A stretch of 64,000 bases of DNA. Origin: Lotus japonicus. Lineage: Eukaryota; Streptophyta; Magnoliopsida; Fabales; Fabaceae. The translations under genes and the position numbers were made by a program. Of this stretch, positions 43,966-55,084 are shown one piece after another. The notes under the pieces were generated by a model. That model saw only the letters and a program-made list of their open reading frames with translations, ran no database searches and had not been told where the DNA came from. The stretch's first letter is position 1, and each line of letters opens with the position of its first letter. The stretch is from contig NC_080041.1 of assembly GCF_012489685.1 (NCBI RefSeq), positions 97,091,090 to 97,155,089 on the forward strand, in the 5' to 3' direction.

Positions 43966-44479
43966 TCTCCTTAATATGGATATTTATTTTAAAAAATACA
44001 TATTATACAAAAAGTATATATTTTCTCCTTAAATGCATAGAAAAAGACACTCAAACTGATATGAGAGAGAGGCTCTGGAAGGGAGCCTCTGGCACGGTGG
44101 TTCCGACCATGGCGAAGATCGGCGACAAGTACAGGAAATTGGCGTGTGCAACATCGCTGGGGTGAGCAGCAACATTGGCAGCGAAATGCTTGTGGCTCTA
44201 GGGGATTTCAATGCCAACCACGGCCAGGTGGTGAAGCTGCAATTTCACAGCCATGGCAGCAAGCAGGAGCTAGGAGAGAGCAAAACCGCATGGTTGGACA
44301 GCAATGGCAACGAACATCGTAGGGCCAAAGGGAAAGAACAATCAAATCTAAATAGCAGTTGGAGTCATTGCAGCAAGGAGAACGAGTTCAGGCACAAGGT
44401 TTTGAATGATAAAAATCTAAATAGCAGTTGGAGTCATTTTCGGTGTTCGTTTATGGTCTGGGTGATAGGATTACACTGG

Positions 44480-44720
44480 CAAAATTGAGAGCAATTTTTG
44501 GGAAAGCGGGGAAGGTTGTGTGATGTTTTCATCCAGCAGAAAAAGAAATATCAACGGCGCTTTCGCTTTACATGTTTCATGGCTTGCGACTAGAAGACAA
44601 TTATCTTGTGGTGCAGAAAGCAAGGTTTCAACGGCCCTCTCGGACATCAACGGTTCCATCACCAGAAAAACATCAATATGAAATTCAAGGAAAAATGTGA
44701 AGACCAAAAGGCCAGCACCA
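44480..44720 (+). pseudogene. RRM-like gene fragment
   Basis: Read in two frames joined by a small indel near 44520, it gives IFGKAGKV, CDVFIQQKKKYQRRFRF and LEDNYLVVQKARFQRPSR. These resemble the core of an RNA recognition motif (RNP-type strands with K/R/F spacing). The segment is short, frame-broken and lies in front of a DUF4283-like fragment, a pairing seen in plant LINE ORF1-type and host-like proteins. Identification is by eye. Confidence 0.4.
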
Positions 44721-44916
44721 GGTGAGTGAACAAGGTACAACACAGATTAAAAAAAGCATTGGTTCAGCCACAAGGGGGCTCACAAAAACCTAAGGATTGT
44801 CAATTGCGTTTCGTTGCGTCAGATTTGGATGAAGCTTTGGTTCAACAGTGTGCTCAGGCGCGTACACTTGTAGCCATGCTAGTTGAAGCTTTGCAGATGA
44901 ATTCACTCAAATTGGT

Positions 44917-45411
44917 TTGTACAATTTTCAACTTATCCTGCTCGGAGCGAATGAGGTGTTATTGGAGTTTGAAAATAAGGAAAAAATGCAGGTAACAGTT
45001 TCGGAGTGTGGCGATTTTTTAGGGCAGAAGCTGACTGATGTTAGACCAAGTACAATGCTTAGTTTTGGTGTTGCACACCTTGTCTGGATTCGTTTGTGGC
45101 AAGTTCCGTTGGGATTATGGACTGAATCCTTTTTTACGTTCGTCTGTAATAGGATGGGGAGTTATGTTTTGTCTGATAACAAAACCTTGTCGCGACATCG
45201 GGCTGATTATGCCCGAATTTTAGTTCGTATGCGTCATCCGCTTTTACATTGTTTTACAATGTTGGTTGATGTTGGCGAGACTTCATGTATTGTTCTGATT
45301 GAGGAGGATGTTGTCTCTTACGATTATAGTAGTGCAGATGGTATGCCGTCAACGCCGGTAAAGATCTATAATTCAGAGGATGAGGATACATTTAATTTTG
45401 GTAGAAAATAA
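44917..45411 (+). pseudogene. DUF4283-like gene fragment
   Basis: The open frame of 164 codons includes VWIRLWQVPLGLWTESFF, NRMGSYVLSDNKTLSRHRADYARILV and a Val/Ile-rich end. The pattern W-x-R-x-x-x-V-P-L-x-x-W ... R-x-D-x-A-R-I-L-V is that of DUF4283-type domains in plant zinc-knuckle/LINE-associated proteins. No zinc knuckle or reverse transcriptase follows; instead Helitron helicase sequence begins about 200 bp downstream. It is therefore best read as a gene fragment lying in, or captured by, a Helitron. It could also be a LINE remnant. Confidence 0.45.
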
Positions 45412-45609
45412 ATTTTAAAAAGTCAAGCTTCCTTATATAAAGGACTATAATGAGAAGATATTCAATTTTAGTGACTGATTTTATTAATTTTTTTCCATAA
45501 ACACATTCAATGGTTACTGAAGATTCATGATTGCATTTTCTTCCATTCTTTTCAGAAAAAAAATCGATATCATGCGGAATAGTTTACATCTGAATTCTTA
45601 AATGATTAG

Positions 45610-46090
45610 AAATCCTCCGGAATTCCAAACTATAAAATTAAACTGAAAGTCGATATCTCTATCATGCTCATTCGAATCATTGACCAAGCTGCAGGGTTGT
45701 GTAATGGCACTGGAATGATAGTGAACGCATTGACTAAATATATAATTGTTGCAAATGTTTTAAATGGAAACAAGATAGGGAAACAACCTTTATTCCTAGG
45801 ATGAGCTTAACTCCATCTGATTCTGGCATTTCATTCAAATTCCAGCACAGACAATTTTTTGCTACTTTATGTTTTGCAATGACTATAAATAAAAGTCAGG
45901 GACAATCTTTATCTTATGTTGGACTGTATTTGCCAAGACCTATCTTTACTCACGGGTAGTTATATATTGCACTTCCAAGTGTTATATCAAGAAAAAAGGA
46001 CTGAAGATTCTCATCATAGATGACGAAGGAGTTGTTTCTAACACTACACGCAACGTTGTGTATCAAGAAGTCTTCGATAATATTTGACAT
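45610..46090 (+). pseudogene. Helitron PIF1-type helicase, C-terminal remnant
   Basis: Three frames together give [57 protein letters not shown] and DDEGVVSNTTRNVVYQEVFDNI. These are the last conserved motifs of the helicase domain of plant Helitron Rep/Hel proteins. Breaks: a frameshift near 45785, an in-frame TAG near 45957 where a Gln is expected after FTHG, and an extra A near 45998. The gene is dead. The Rep (HUH) part is not in the window. Confidence 0.85.
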
Positions 46091-46638
46091 GTAAGTCCTT
46101 TTATTTCATAAAATTAATTTGGATTTGATTTTATAAGTAGGAAAATTGATATGTTTTTCTTTTAATTGTTGACAACATAAAAAGATGTCAAGTAGTTTAT
46201 TAATCATCTAATTCTAAGTGTGTTATTGGCGATGCTATAAGGTTTGTTTATCATTTTTAAATGATATCAAGTTTATCTTTGTATTGCTTACTTATTATTA
46301 TTGTAATATATATTTTTTCCTTTGTAGGTTACGTTGCTAAAATATGTTTAGATAGTAAACTTCAAGTTCGATTTTAAAGTTATTATCATAGATCATGGAC
46401 TACAAGTTCTATTAAACGTCATGTTGTTGTCATTGTTATGTTTATTTTATTACATTGTCTTTGTAATGCATTCCTTAAAAACTTGGTTATTTTACTGTTC
46501 AAGTGTTGACATTGGAAGGTCTATACAACTTGTACTATTTAACATTTTTACTCTAGACTATTCATCATACATGTTTGGAACATATTTCCTGTTCTACAAC
46601 TGTTCTCTTTCATGTATCTATACAATAAATTAAATTGT

Positions 46639-46666
46639 CATGCAACGCACGGGTAAACAACACTAG
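46639..46666 (+). repeat. Helitron 3' terminus: hairpin and CTAG
   Basis: ATGCAACGCACGGG is a slightly decayed version of the hairpin CCCGTGC-GTT-GCACGGG, followed after about 10 nt by CTAG at 46663-46666. Hairpin plus CTRR is the usual Helitron 3' end. It lies about 570 bp after the helicase remnant on the same strand, so both probably belong to one element. Confidence 0.65.
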
Positions 46667-46991
46667 TAATGGTAGAAAAGTCCTAAGTGAGTTGTTAAAA
46701 ACAATTAATTATTATTAATTATTTAAGTTACTGAAAAATATAAAAACACAAATATGATATCACCTAGCTACTAAAAGTAGTACGAGAGAGAAAGGTAACC
46801 AAGAGAGGTATTGGATGTGGGGGTGACACGTGTCGAACTTGTCACTTATTGACTTTGAAATTAGTATATATATATATATATATAGGGCCCATATATATAT
46901 ATATAGTAATATAGTAATATAGTATAGATGGATATAAAAAAAAATATTTAAAGAATTTTTTCAAATAATGCACGCATATATCCTATTCAAT

Positions 46992-47542
46992 TAGGGTTGG
47001 CAATGGGCCCCGTGGGTGCGGGTTTGGCCATTCCCACACCCAAATCCAAACTTAACACCCAAACCCAAACCCAAATTCAATATGGGTGCAAAAGTTAAAC
47101 CCGAACCCAAACCCCCGGGTTTCGGGTTACCCGAACCCAAACCCAAAACTCAATGTGAGCACCGAACCGACAAAAAATCAAAAATATCAATCCGGAAACA
47201 ACATGTACATAAGATAACAACATGAACATAATCTGATTAAACCTCATTATCATTCCAATACAAAGGAAAAAATATAGTTCATGAACATAAGCCTACTTAG
47301 TAACTTAAAAAAAAACTCTACTTAGTGGCTTTAATAGTATATATATAAGGGTCGGTAATTACATGCATAAGACTTCGGGTTTGGGTTTGGGTTTAATCAA
47401 TCCCATACCCAAACCCAAACATGTTTTAAAATTTGGGTGAAACCCAAACCCGAACCCAAACTCAAAGAAATCGGGTTTCGCCCACAATTTCGGGTCGGGT
47501 TCGGGTTGAGCCCCGCGGGTTTGGGTTTTCCTGCCATCTCTA
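46992..47542. mobile_element. hAT-type MITE, 551 bp, with CCCAAA/TTTGGG-rich arms
   Basis: The ends are TAGGGTTGGCAA and, reversed, TAGAGATGGCAG. The 8-bp duplication TATTCAAT is perfect (46984-46991 and 47543-47550), as for hAT elements. The arms (about 47000-47170 and 47365-47540) are complementary and rich in AACCCAAACCC; the centre is AT-rich. It encodes nothing recognisable. Confidence 0.88.
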
Positions 47543-47803
47543 TATTCAATACCTCGCATTTTTAAAAATTAATTTTTTTTTAAAATTTGGATGAATAAAT
47601 AGTATATTATTAATTAATTTTAATTAGAAATACTTGTTTAGATATAAAATTATTACTTGGTTTAATTTAATATTACAAAATTATTTTCTTAATTTTTTAG
47701 TCGTATGTATAAAAAGTTTTACCATTATTATTTAAATATTAATTAAATATATGTATTATTGTTTATGTATTTAATACAAATATTAAGTGAGTTTTAATTA
47801 TTA

Positions 47804-48000
47804 GAGTTAAATATGTTCTCCGTCCCTGAACTTTGAGCGAGTTTTGATTTCCGTCCCTCGCCGGAAAATCTTCCTAGCGCCATCCTCAAACTCAATTGTT
47901 TGGACGGAAACCGTCCTTACCGTCGGTATAGCTCCGGCAGCCGTACACGTGGTCATGCCAGGTCATTTAATGAAATGACATGGTATTTAAATAAAAAAAT
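47804..48000 (+). repeat. Left terminal inverted repeat of the MULE
   Basis: It is complementary to 49505-49698. Shared landmarks are TCCGTCCCTGAACTTTGAGC, CTCGCCGGAAAATCTTCC and ATAGCTCCGGCAGCCGT. Confidence 0.88.
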
Positions 48001-49504
48001 TAATTTTTTTTTTGTTTTTTAAATTTAAATTAAGCCCTCATTTTTAACCCTAAAAAACCCAGAAACATCTTCATCTCCTTCTTCATCATCTTCTCCATCA
48101 TTAAACCCAAAAATCAAAAGATCTTCATCTTCTTTTTCATAGTTCATCATCTTCATCAAAAGCCCCAATCAAAACATGTAAGTACCAAATTTAAAAAACT
48201 AGAATCTCAATGTTAATTAAAAACTCAAAGCAATTAAAAAACCCAAGCCAAGTTCTGAATTTGAATCTCAATCATCCACTATGTTTCTGCTTCCTTTTGC
48301 TTCTGCCTTTCTCTCCTCACATCCAAGTTCTTATGTTCCAGAAAATGAATCAAGAACCTTGAAATAGACCCATCTCTATTTCTTCCCCAAAATTCCATTC
48401 TGTAAATCGAAAAAGCTAAAGAGAGAGAGAGAGATCTGGAAGGGATGAAGTCAGAGGAGGAGAAAATCAACGGATGGTGTTGGGATCGGAGAGTATTACT
48501 ACTGTGGATCTTTCAGCTTCAACCCCATTAGATCGAGATGGGTTTTCCGGATATGGGTTTCCCCTCCCACTCTCCAATTTTTTCTGAGAAGAACCCTAAC
48601 CCTCTCAATCTGTTCTCTCCCTTCCCTCTCTGTTCACTGCATCACTCCTCCTCACCCTCTTGTTCTCACTGCAAGTAGCTCTCTTCTCCTTCTCGCTTCT
48701 CAATCGCTCTCTCTCCTGCTCCCTCTCGTTCGTCGTCACGCCGTTCGTCGTCAGTAAGAAGAGAAAAGACGGTAATATGGTGCTCACTCTTTCACTATGG
48801 TGCTCTCTACCTTCGTTCAGCTTTCTCTCACTGGAAGGTAAGGTTAACATGCTTTTGTTGTTAATCCTTGTAATCATGAAATTAATGGTAACTTTGTGAA
48901 ATCTATTGATACGTGATTCGCTGTGAAATTAATGGTGACTTGTGAATCTATGAGAGAGTGTTTCTATGGTTAATTTTAAAATCCTTTTGCAGTCGTTTCA
49001 CCAGTTTTCAGTTGCTGAATCTATTCAAAATTGTTCAAATCATTTTTGTCGATAACACCAGTTTATAATTTGTTCATGATGTTGGAATTTGCTTGCAGAT
49101 GAGAACAACATTTTTTGCTGAATATTGTCCAGTTGATTAACTTTGCGCTTTCTTTTACCTCTCATTTTAATTTGTGTGCTTGACTCTCTTGAGAGTTGTC
49201 CAGGTGATGATAGAGGTTTGTCATGAGGTTGCTCAATGGAGGTTGGGGGTGGTGTTGGACCTGTTGGTGCTCAAAGCCTAGGCTGGGCGGTGCTTCGATC
49301 TGGAAGGTCAACAATGGTGCGGCGGCGGTGGCATGACGTTAATTGGATAGCAAACTTGTAGATTGGTGGCATCCTAATTAGTTTTAGGATTGTATTAGGT
49401 TTTAGGGTAAGATGATGAAGAAGGAGATGAAGATATTTCTGAGTTTAATTAGGGTTAAATCAAAGGGCTTAATTAAAATTTAAAAAACAAAAAAAAATAT
49501 TATT

Positions 49505-49698
49505 TTTTTATTTAAATGCCATGTCATTTCATTAAATGACGTGGCATGGCCACGTGCACGGCTGCCGGAGCTATACCGGTGGCAAGGACGGTTTCCGTAC
49601 AAACAATTGAGTTTGAGGATGGTGCTGGGAAGATTTTCCGGCGAGGGACGGAAATCAAAACTCGCTCAAAGTTCAGGGACGGAGAACACATTTAACCC
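49505..49698 (-). repeat. Right terminal inverted repeat of the MULE
   Basis: Reverse complement of the left repeat with roughly a dozen differences. Confidence 0.88.
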
Positions 49699-49775
49699 TA
49701 ATTATTATTGTTGGGGTTTTCCCTGTTTGTCTTTGTGCACTTGATACAAATATCAAGTCTCCTTTACATTAATAA

Positions 49776-51262
49776 CTAGATATAATACCCGTGCGTTGCA
49801 CGGGTTTATTTACAATATTATTTAAAATTATTTAAAAACTATTATACTTTTAATGAATATTAAAAAAATTAATTTTAATTATTATTAAATTAAAAATATT
49901 TATATTGAGACATTTTAATAAATATTATTAGATTTCTCTTTGTGTAAAAAATATATATATAGTGAACTGTAATAATTAGCATTGAAATTATTTTAATAAT
50001 TCATTATTTTTTATATGAAAAATAATTATGTAAATTTGAAATAATTTTTTTTAATATCATCAAATAAGTTCTAATAATATGTGTGCTTTTTATAAAAAAA
50101 AGTCTTTTGAAAACAAACAAAAAAGTAATTTTAACTTTTAAAATTATAATTAATTATAACTTTAATAGCCCTTTAAAAAACAATTAATAGCGTAAAATAT
50201 GCATTCTTAAGTCATTTGTAATTTATTCAATTTTTTTGTATTATTTTTCTCTGTTATGCATTCTCAAGTCATTTTCACTAATATATAATAGATCGAATTA
50301 TTTTTTTTCAAATAATAATCACATACCTTATAGCGGAACTTTTAATTTCAAAACTACATTGTCTAGATTATTTATTAATAATTCATATTTTATTATTAAT
50401 TAATTTTTATTCTTAATATATGTTCATATATAAATACATTACCTAGTTTCATTTTATGAGTGTCTAATTTGTTTATAAAGGCAAATTTTGGTTTTTTTCT
50501 TATGAAGGATAGTGAATAATTTCTATGAAAAATGAAAAATCATGAGTTAAATTTTTTTCAAGGAAGGGAATATTTCTACTATTGTATTTAATGTTATATG
50601 GTTCAAGTCTTCTTTACATATGTATATAGATAACTAAAATTCTAACTATTTTTAATTAGAAATTAATAAATTATTTTTTATAACAAACTCAAAAGTTGAT
50701 AATTAATAGTGCATGTGCAAGTGTTTTTATTTATGTATTTAATGCAAAACTCAATATCAATATGATATTAATTGATTGATTGATGATTTATTGATGATGA
50801 TTGATTGATATTGATAACAAATCAAAAAGTACATTTCAATATTTTTTCAAATAATACACACATATGCTATTGTTAATAGTAAATACCTTATGTACCAAAA
50901 AAATAATAGTAAATACCTTATAAAGATTATTTTTATAATTTTAATTATATTTTATCTAAATTATTTATTGGTAATTAACTTTAAATCTTAATACTTTTTA
51001 CTAATGAAAAAATCAAGTCAATTTTTAAAGTTATAAATTTTATTATTTAATGTAGATATTTTTTGGATATTTAATGTAGGTAGTTGAATAGCTTTTGTCA
51101 ATCCATTTTTTTACCAGTTTTTAATCTTATTATTTAATATATTTATTAGAAAGAAATTTTTTATTACTTAATTTATTTTAATACAAAAGTAGTTAAGTTT
51201 TTTTCTTAATGTATTTAATGCAAAACCTCGAGTCTCTCATACATATATATATATATATTCTT
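49776..51262 (-). mobile_element. AT-rich non-autonomous Helitron-like element
   Basis: On the minus strand it ends with a perfect hairpin (49788-49804, CCCGTGC-AAC-GCACGGG), then 8 nt and CTAG (49776-49779), with a T next, as expected for insertion between A and T. The far border is less sure. Sequence near 51225-51262 (minus strand GTATGAGAGACTCGAGG) resembles phrases beside other such ends here (49755-49770, 57690-57705). There is no coding sequence; very AT-rich. Confidence 0.6.
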
Positions 51263-51281
51263 CTAAAGAATTGTTTTTTGA

Positions 51282-51557
51282 ATGATAAGAGAAAACAGCA
51301 AAGTCACAAGCCCCAAACCCAAAAGCAAAACCCTCAATGAACAAGATTGGGATGATTTGCTATTAGTTGAGATTGCAACCCTTCAATCATTACCTCCTCT
51401 GGACCATTATATACAAGGCCTTAATTGCTTCCCTAAACTCCAAATCCTTTGGGCCCTTGGTCCAAATGTGATTAAAGTGTATATAACATCAATCCAATTT
51501 TTTTTTTATCTTAGCATATTAATCTTACAAAAGGTTAGGTACGTACTTCATTATTAG
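51282..51557 (+). CDS. Small ORF, possible gene fragment (unknown)
   Basis: A 91-codon frame begins MIRENSKVTSPKPKSKT, continues NEQDWDDLLLVEIATLQSLPPLDHYIQGLNCFPKLQILWALGPNVIKVYI and turns into a hydrophobic tail that looks like read-through into non-coding DNA. The first about 65 residues have amino-acid composition typical of real protein, unlike the neighbourhood. A GTGTAT after NVIKV could be a splice donor. I do not recognise the family. It may be a broken first exon or chance. Confidence 0.25.
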   Translation: MIRENSKVTSPKPKSKTLNEQDWDDLLLVEIATLQSLPPLDHYIQGLNCFPKLQILWALGPNVIKVYITSIQFFFYLSILILQKVRYVLHY

Positions 51558-51779
51558 TTAGATTGAGCAGATTTATTGGCAAGACTAGCTAGAGTGTGGT
51601 CACACGCATGCAGTGCGGTCACACAAGATTTAAACGTTGAGAATGGCTTCCAATCTCTATCTAGGTGGTTATGATACCATTAAATGCAACGATTTCATCT
51701 TAATTTAGAAGATTTCCTTACAAGTTTACTTTTCAAATGAGTGCTAGCTTTACTTTGTCAAATGGGTCGCGCTACTAGT

Positions 51780-53060
51780 GGGACATTTTAAAGTTGGATA
51801 TTAGTTTTAATGTCAGCCCTACTTGATCTAATGCCATCCTTATTTTTTCACAATTCTCGGCTGTTATTAAAAAAATAAAAAGGATGATGCCTTGATAGTG
51901 TAAAGTTTTTATACACCGTCAATCAATCAGATTGTAAAAATGCTCCATATCAATTAATTAAACTATAAAAAATTTCTCACATCTTAAAATCTGATTGGTT
52001 GACCGTGTAAAAAAAATTTATACCTTCAGTACCTAAAAATTAAACTCATAAAAAAAATCTAACCTATTTCAACCCTCACATTCACGCACATACTTTCCCA
52101 TCACACCATGCACTCATCACAAACCATCTCTCCCAAACTCATCTGCTCCCAATCTTCCCATTTTCTTGTACATGCACCCAACCTTCTCCTTTCTCTGTTC
52201 TTCCTCAGCACTTCAGGTGGAGTAGGAACTTAATCTTTACTGAATTTTGTACTTAAGAGTGTGAAACAGACTTCACTTTCACACTCAAGAACAAATTCGG
52301 TCTTAAGAGTGTGAAATAGACTTCATTTTCTCACTCAAGAGTGCGAATCAATCAACTTTTGTGAATTTAAATTTTTTAATTTTTAAAGTCGTTTTAATCT
52401 TTTGTCAATTTCGCACTTAAGATTGTGAAACATACATCCATGGCATCCACTTCATTAACTAATTCTTTCACATTATCCACCTTAACAACTCCTTTAGCCA
52501 CATTATCGACTTCTTCAATGAGTACATGAGACATAACTAGCTATCATAAAATGGAAAAGAGTAAGAATCAAATAATAATTTGAAAAATACTTCATGTTCA
52601 CACTTATTAAGTGGGAAAAATTCAACATTTAACACATAAAGGTGCAAAAATAAGCCCAGTTGCAAACAAAGAAAAATTAGCACTTTAGAGTGCGAAAATA
52701 ATAACAATGTCGCACTCTAAAGTGTGAAAGACAAACAACAACAATCATAAAATGAAAAGTTTCACAGTTACTAAGTGTGAAACTTTCACACTTAGTAAGT
52801 GTGAAAATACATCTCACCTTCGTGTTGCATTTACAAAGTGCAAAAAATTTCTCACTTATTAAGTGAGAAACGCAGAAAAGAAGAGGATGTGAGAGATAGA
52901 AAGAGTATGGTGGTGGAAAGGTTGTTCAAAGATAGGAGAAGCGATAGGTTAGAAATGAGATTAAATTTTAATGGTATTTTAGATATTTTGTTATAAAAAG
53001 GATAGTACCAAAATAAGCGAGGGAGACATTAAAATTAATGCCCTTCAAAGTTAGGACATT
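51780..53060. mobile_element. Degenerate inverted-repeat DNA element, about 1.3 kb
   Basis: The left end GGACATTTTAAAGTTGGATATTAGTTTTAATGTC...CATCCTTATTTT pairs with the reverse complement of 52998-53060. That strand reads TGTCCTAACTTTGAAGGGCAT, then TTTTAATGTC and TATCCTTTTTAT. The repeats are about 65-70 bp and imperfect. I could not define a target duplication. The interior (52245-52880) is full of short palindromes of the form TTTCACACTTA/TAAGTGTGAAA. Confidence 0.45.
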
Positions 53061-53384
53061 CAGAACTTGTCTGATTTATGTTTTAGTTGAAATTTAAAGA
53101 CATTTAAAGAAAAAAAAAGAAAAAGAATTATTAAAATGAAATGTTTTATGACGTATAAAAATTGTAATTTGAAAAACTAAAATATACTTGTCTTTTTGTT
53201 TGCGGTTTTCTAAACTGTTTTGTGTTTTTAAAGTATGAAAAGTTCAAAAATTTATTTATTGAAACTTGTTTAAAAAAATTCTTACTTTTCAATTTTTTAA
53301 ACTAGAAATCACAAAACATCCTAGAGAATATTCAAAACATTTAAGAAATGTTTTCATGACAATTATTACATTTTCTACACAATA

Positions 53385-53550
53385 GGTTACACTTTCACAT
53401 AGTGTTACCATACAAGAAACTGTTACCAAAGTAAATATATAACGCCAGAACATGAGACCGTCAGAAACTGTTGCATAAGTTTTATGAGTCATTTTCTGTG
53501 CCTATGACTACAGTTTTGAACTGTTTCTAAAAACAATAATTATTGTAGTG
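53385..53550. mobile_element. Possible CACTA transposon end
   Basis: The stretch ends ATTATTGTAGTG at 53550, the reverse complement of CACTACAATAAT, the usual CACTA terminus. Motifs GTTTCTAAAAAC and repeated AACTGTT occur just inside. The matching other end was not found. Confidence 0.3.
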
Positions 53551-55084
53551 ATAGGTTATGAAAAAAAAATTTAAATTTTTAGAATCAATTTTAAAAAACT
53601 ACACACGAACAAAACTTCAATCAACACGCCTAGTTTTGAATCTTTAACAAATTGAATAATCATAAACCATAATAATCAAGTTGGATTTAGAAAGCAACAA
53701 AAAATCATCAAACAATTGATTTCATTGATCATCCTCCACTCTTTCCAACTCCAAGACAAATGAAATTGAAATTTCAGAATTTCACTTTACTTAATTGCTT
53801 AGTATGTATCTTCCCCATCCATTTTCTAGTTAGCTGAACCAAAAGTAAGATTTGAAAAAAGAAAATAGTAGAAACACACAAGATTTTTTATTAGACCTTG
53901 AGATAAAAAAAATGAGAAAGAAACTGGGAAGCTCCCTGTGTCAAATTTGTGAAATTGAAAAGAAATAGAAAGTTATTCAGTAGTTGAAGAAGTTGAGCAG
54001 TACTGCTTATGCAATAAAAAACATCACCAATGAGCCAAAGATTAATGCATTACCTTTGTATCAATTTGCTTCACTGATGTAAAATGTTAATCTATAGTTT
54101 CTTGCATCATTCCGTCTATCTAGGATATCATAAAACTACATGTTTGTTCTGATTAGATTCCTATATCAAACTTTTCAAAAAATTGTACAAATTAAATGGA
54201 GAATAATGAAAATATTTCAGATGTGAGAAAGTACAGTGGCAGTTTCATATTCCGATCCTCCCCCTCTGTTTTCTCTTTTCCATGTTGCCTTCACTACCAT
54301 TACAACTTTTAGGCGCACACTTGCTTCAAATCCTATATATTTTGGCTTGAGTTTCAACTTTCAAATTTTCAGTGATGATGACTGTACATTCCCATGATAT
54401 TCTACAAATCACATGCAATTGTAGTGCCATGGTAACTGCCCATTTAGTGCTGTAATAATAGTGTAATAATTTTCAACTCTAGAAATTCTATAACAGAATT
54501 GAGCCACTAAAGTTCAGCTACTGTTCATGTACTGTAAAGAATATTTGCAAATGATAATCTTTGAATTAGAAAGGGTGAAAATTAAGAAGCTGAAGCAGTA
54601 GAGTAACATAGCTTGACAGTCACATTAAAATCTGAGGTGGCGAATTTTAGTAATTGTAAAACAATGAGATGTGAATATCACTCTCGCGCTTCAGAATTAA
54701 TATAGATATATAGATAGATAGATGGGTAAAGGATTAAGACTCTATTATCTGCTCCAAAAGTGTCTCATTCTATGTCTCACCAATAGAATTATATAATGTC
54801 AATTAAAAACTACTCACATAAATAGTTTACAAATGAAATGCCCATGGATTTTTTAGTTCACGTGCCATAATTATATTGATTGGGACAGGAAAGGAAATTA
54901 CACCCATTGAAAAGAGAAGATCTTAGTCCATGGATAGACATCTAAAAATTAGACGCGCGGTAGCGTACATATTGTCTGCATGAAAAAATATCGGTTCAAT
55001 TCCACCTTATCTCCAAATATATTTATATATAGGCTATGTATATATCTGTTTCTTCGATCAGAGGGATAGAAATAACAATCAGCC
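53551..55084. other. Intergenic DNA and upstream region of the P450 gene
   Basis: No gene recognised. A short GATA run lies at 54704-54724. The 60 bp before the P450 ATG contain a TATA-like stretch. Confidence 0.5.
55022..55031 (+). promoter_or_regulatory. TATA-like box of the P450 gene
   Basis: TTTATATATAGGC lies about 55-60 bp before the ATG at 55085, giving a leader of about 25-30 nt. The region is AT-rich, so this is only positional support. Confidence 0.4.

Larger units (their letters stand above)
47804..49698. mobile_element. MULE-type (Mutator-like) non-autonomous element, 1895 bp
   Basis: A perfect 9-bp duplication TAATTATTA flanks it (47795-47803 and 49699-49707). The terminal inverted repeats start GAGTTAAAT/GGGTTAAAT and run at least 200 bp with about 93% identity by eye. 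Weaker pairing continues to about 300 bp (CTTCATCTCCTTCTTCATC). The interior has no transposase. It holds gene-like, non-TE sequence, part of which (49041-49350) recurs nearly unchanged at 63690-64000. This is the pattern of a Pack-MULE-like element carrying a host fragment. Confidence 0.88.

Noticed and set aside
43740..44165. 141-codon ORF
   Set aside because: It covers an AT-rich tandem repeat (Lys/Asn/Ile/Tyr-rich translation) and is typical of chance frames in such DNA.
44726..44995. Independent gene at 44726-44995
   Set aside because: It overlaps the DUF4283-like fragment in another frame and is better explained as the same broken gene.
47000..47540. Interstitial telomere repeat
   Set aside because: The CCCAAA-rich arms are part of a hAT MITE with an 8-bp duplication and do not match the plant telomere unit TTTAGGG in register.
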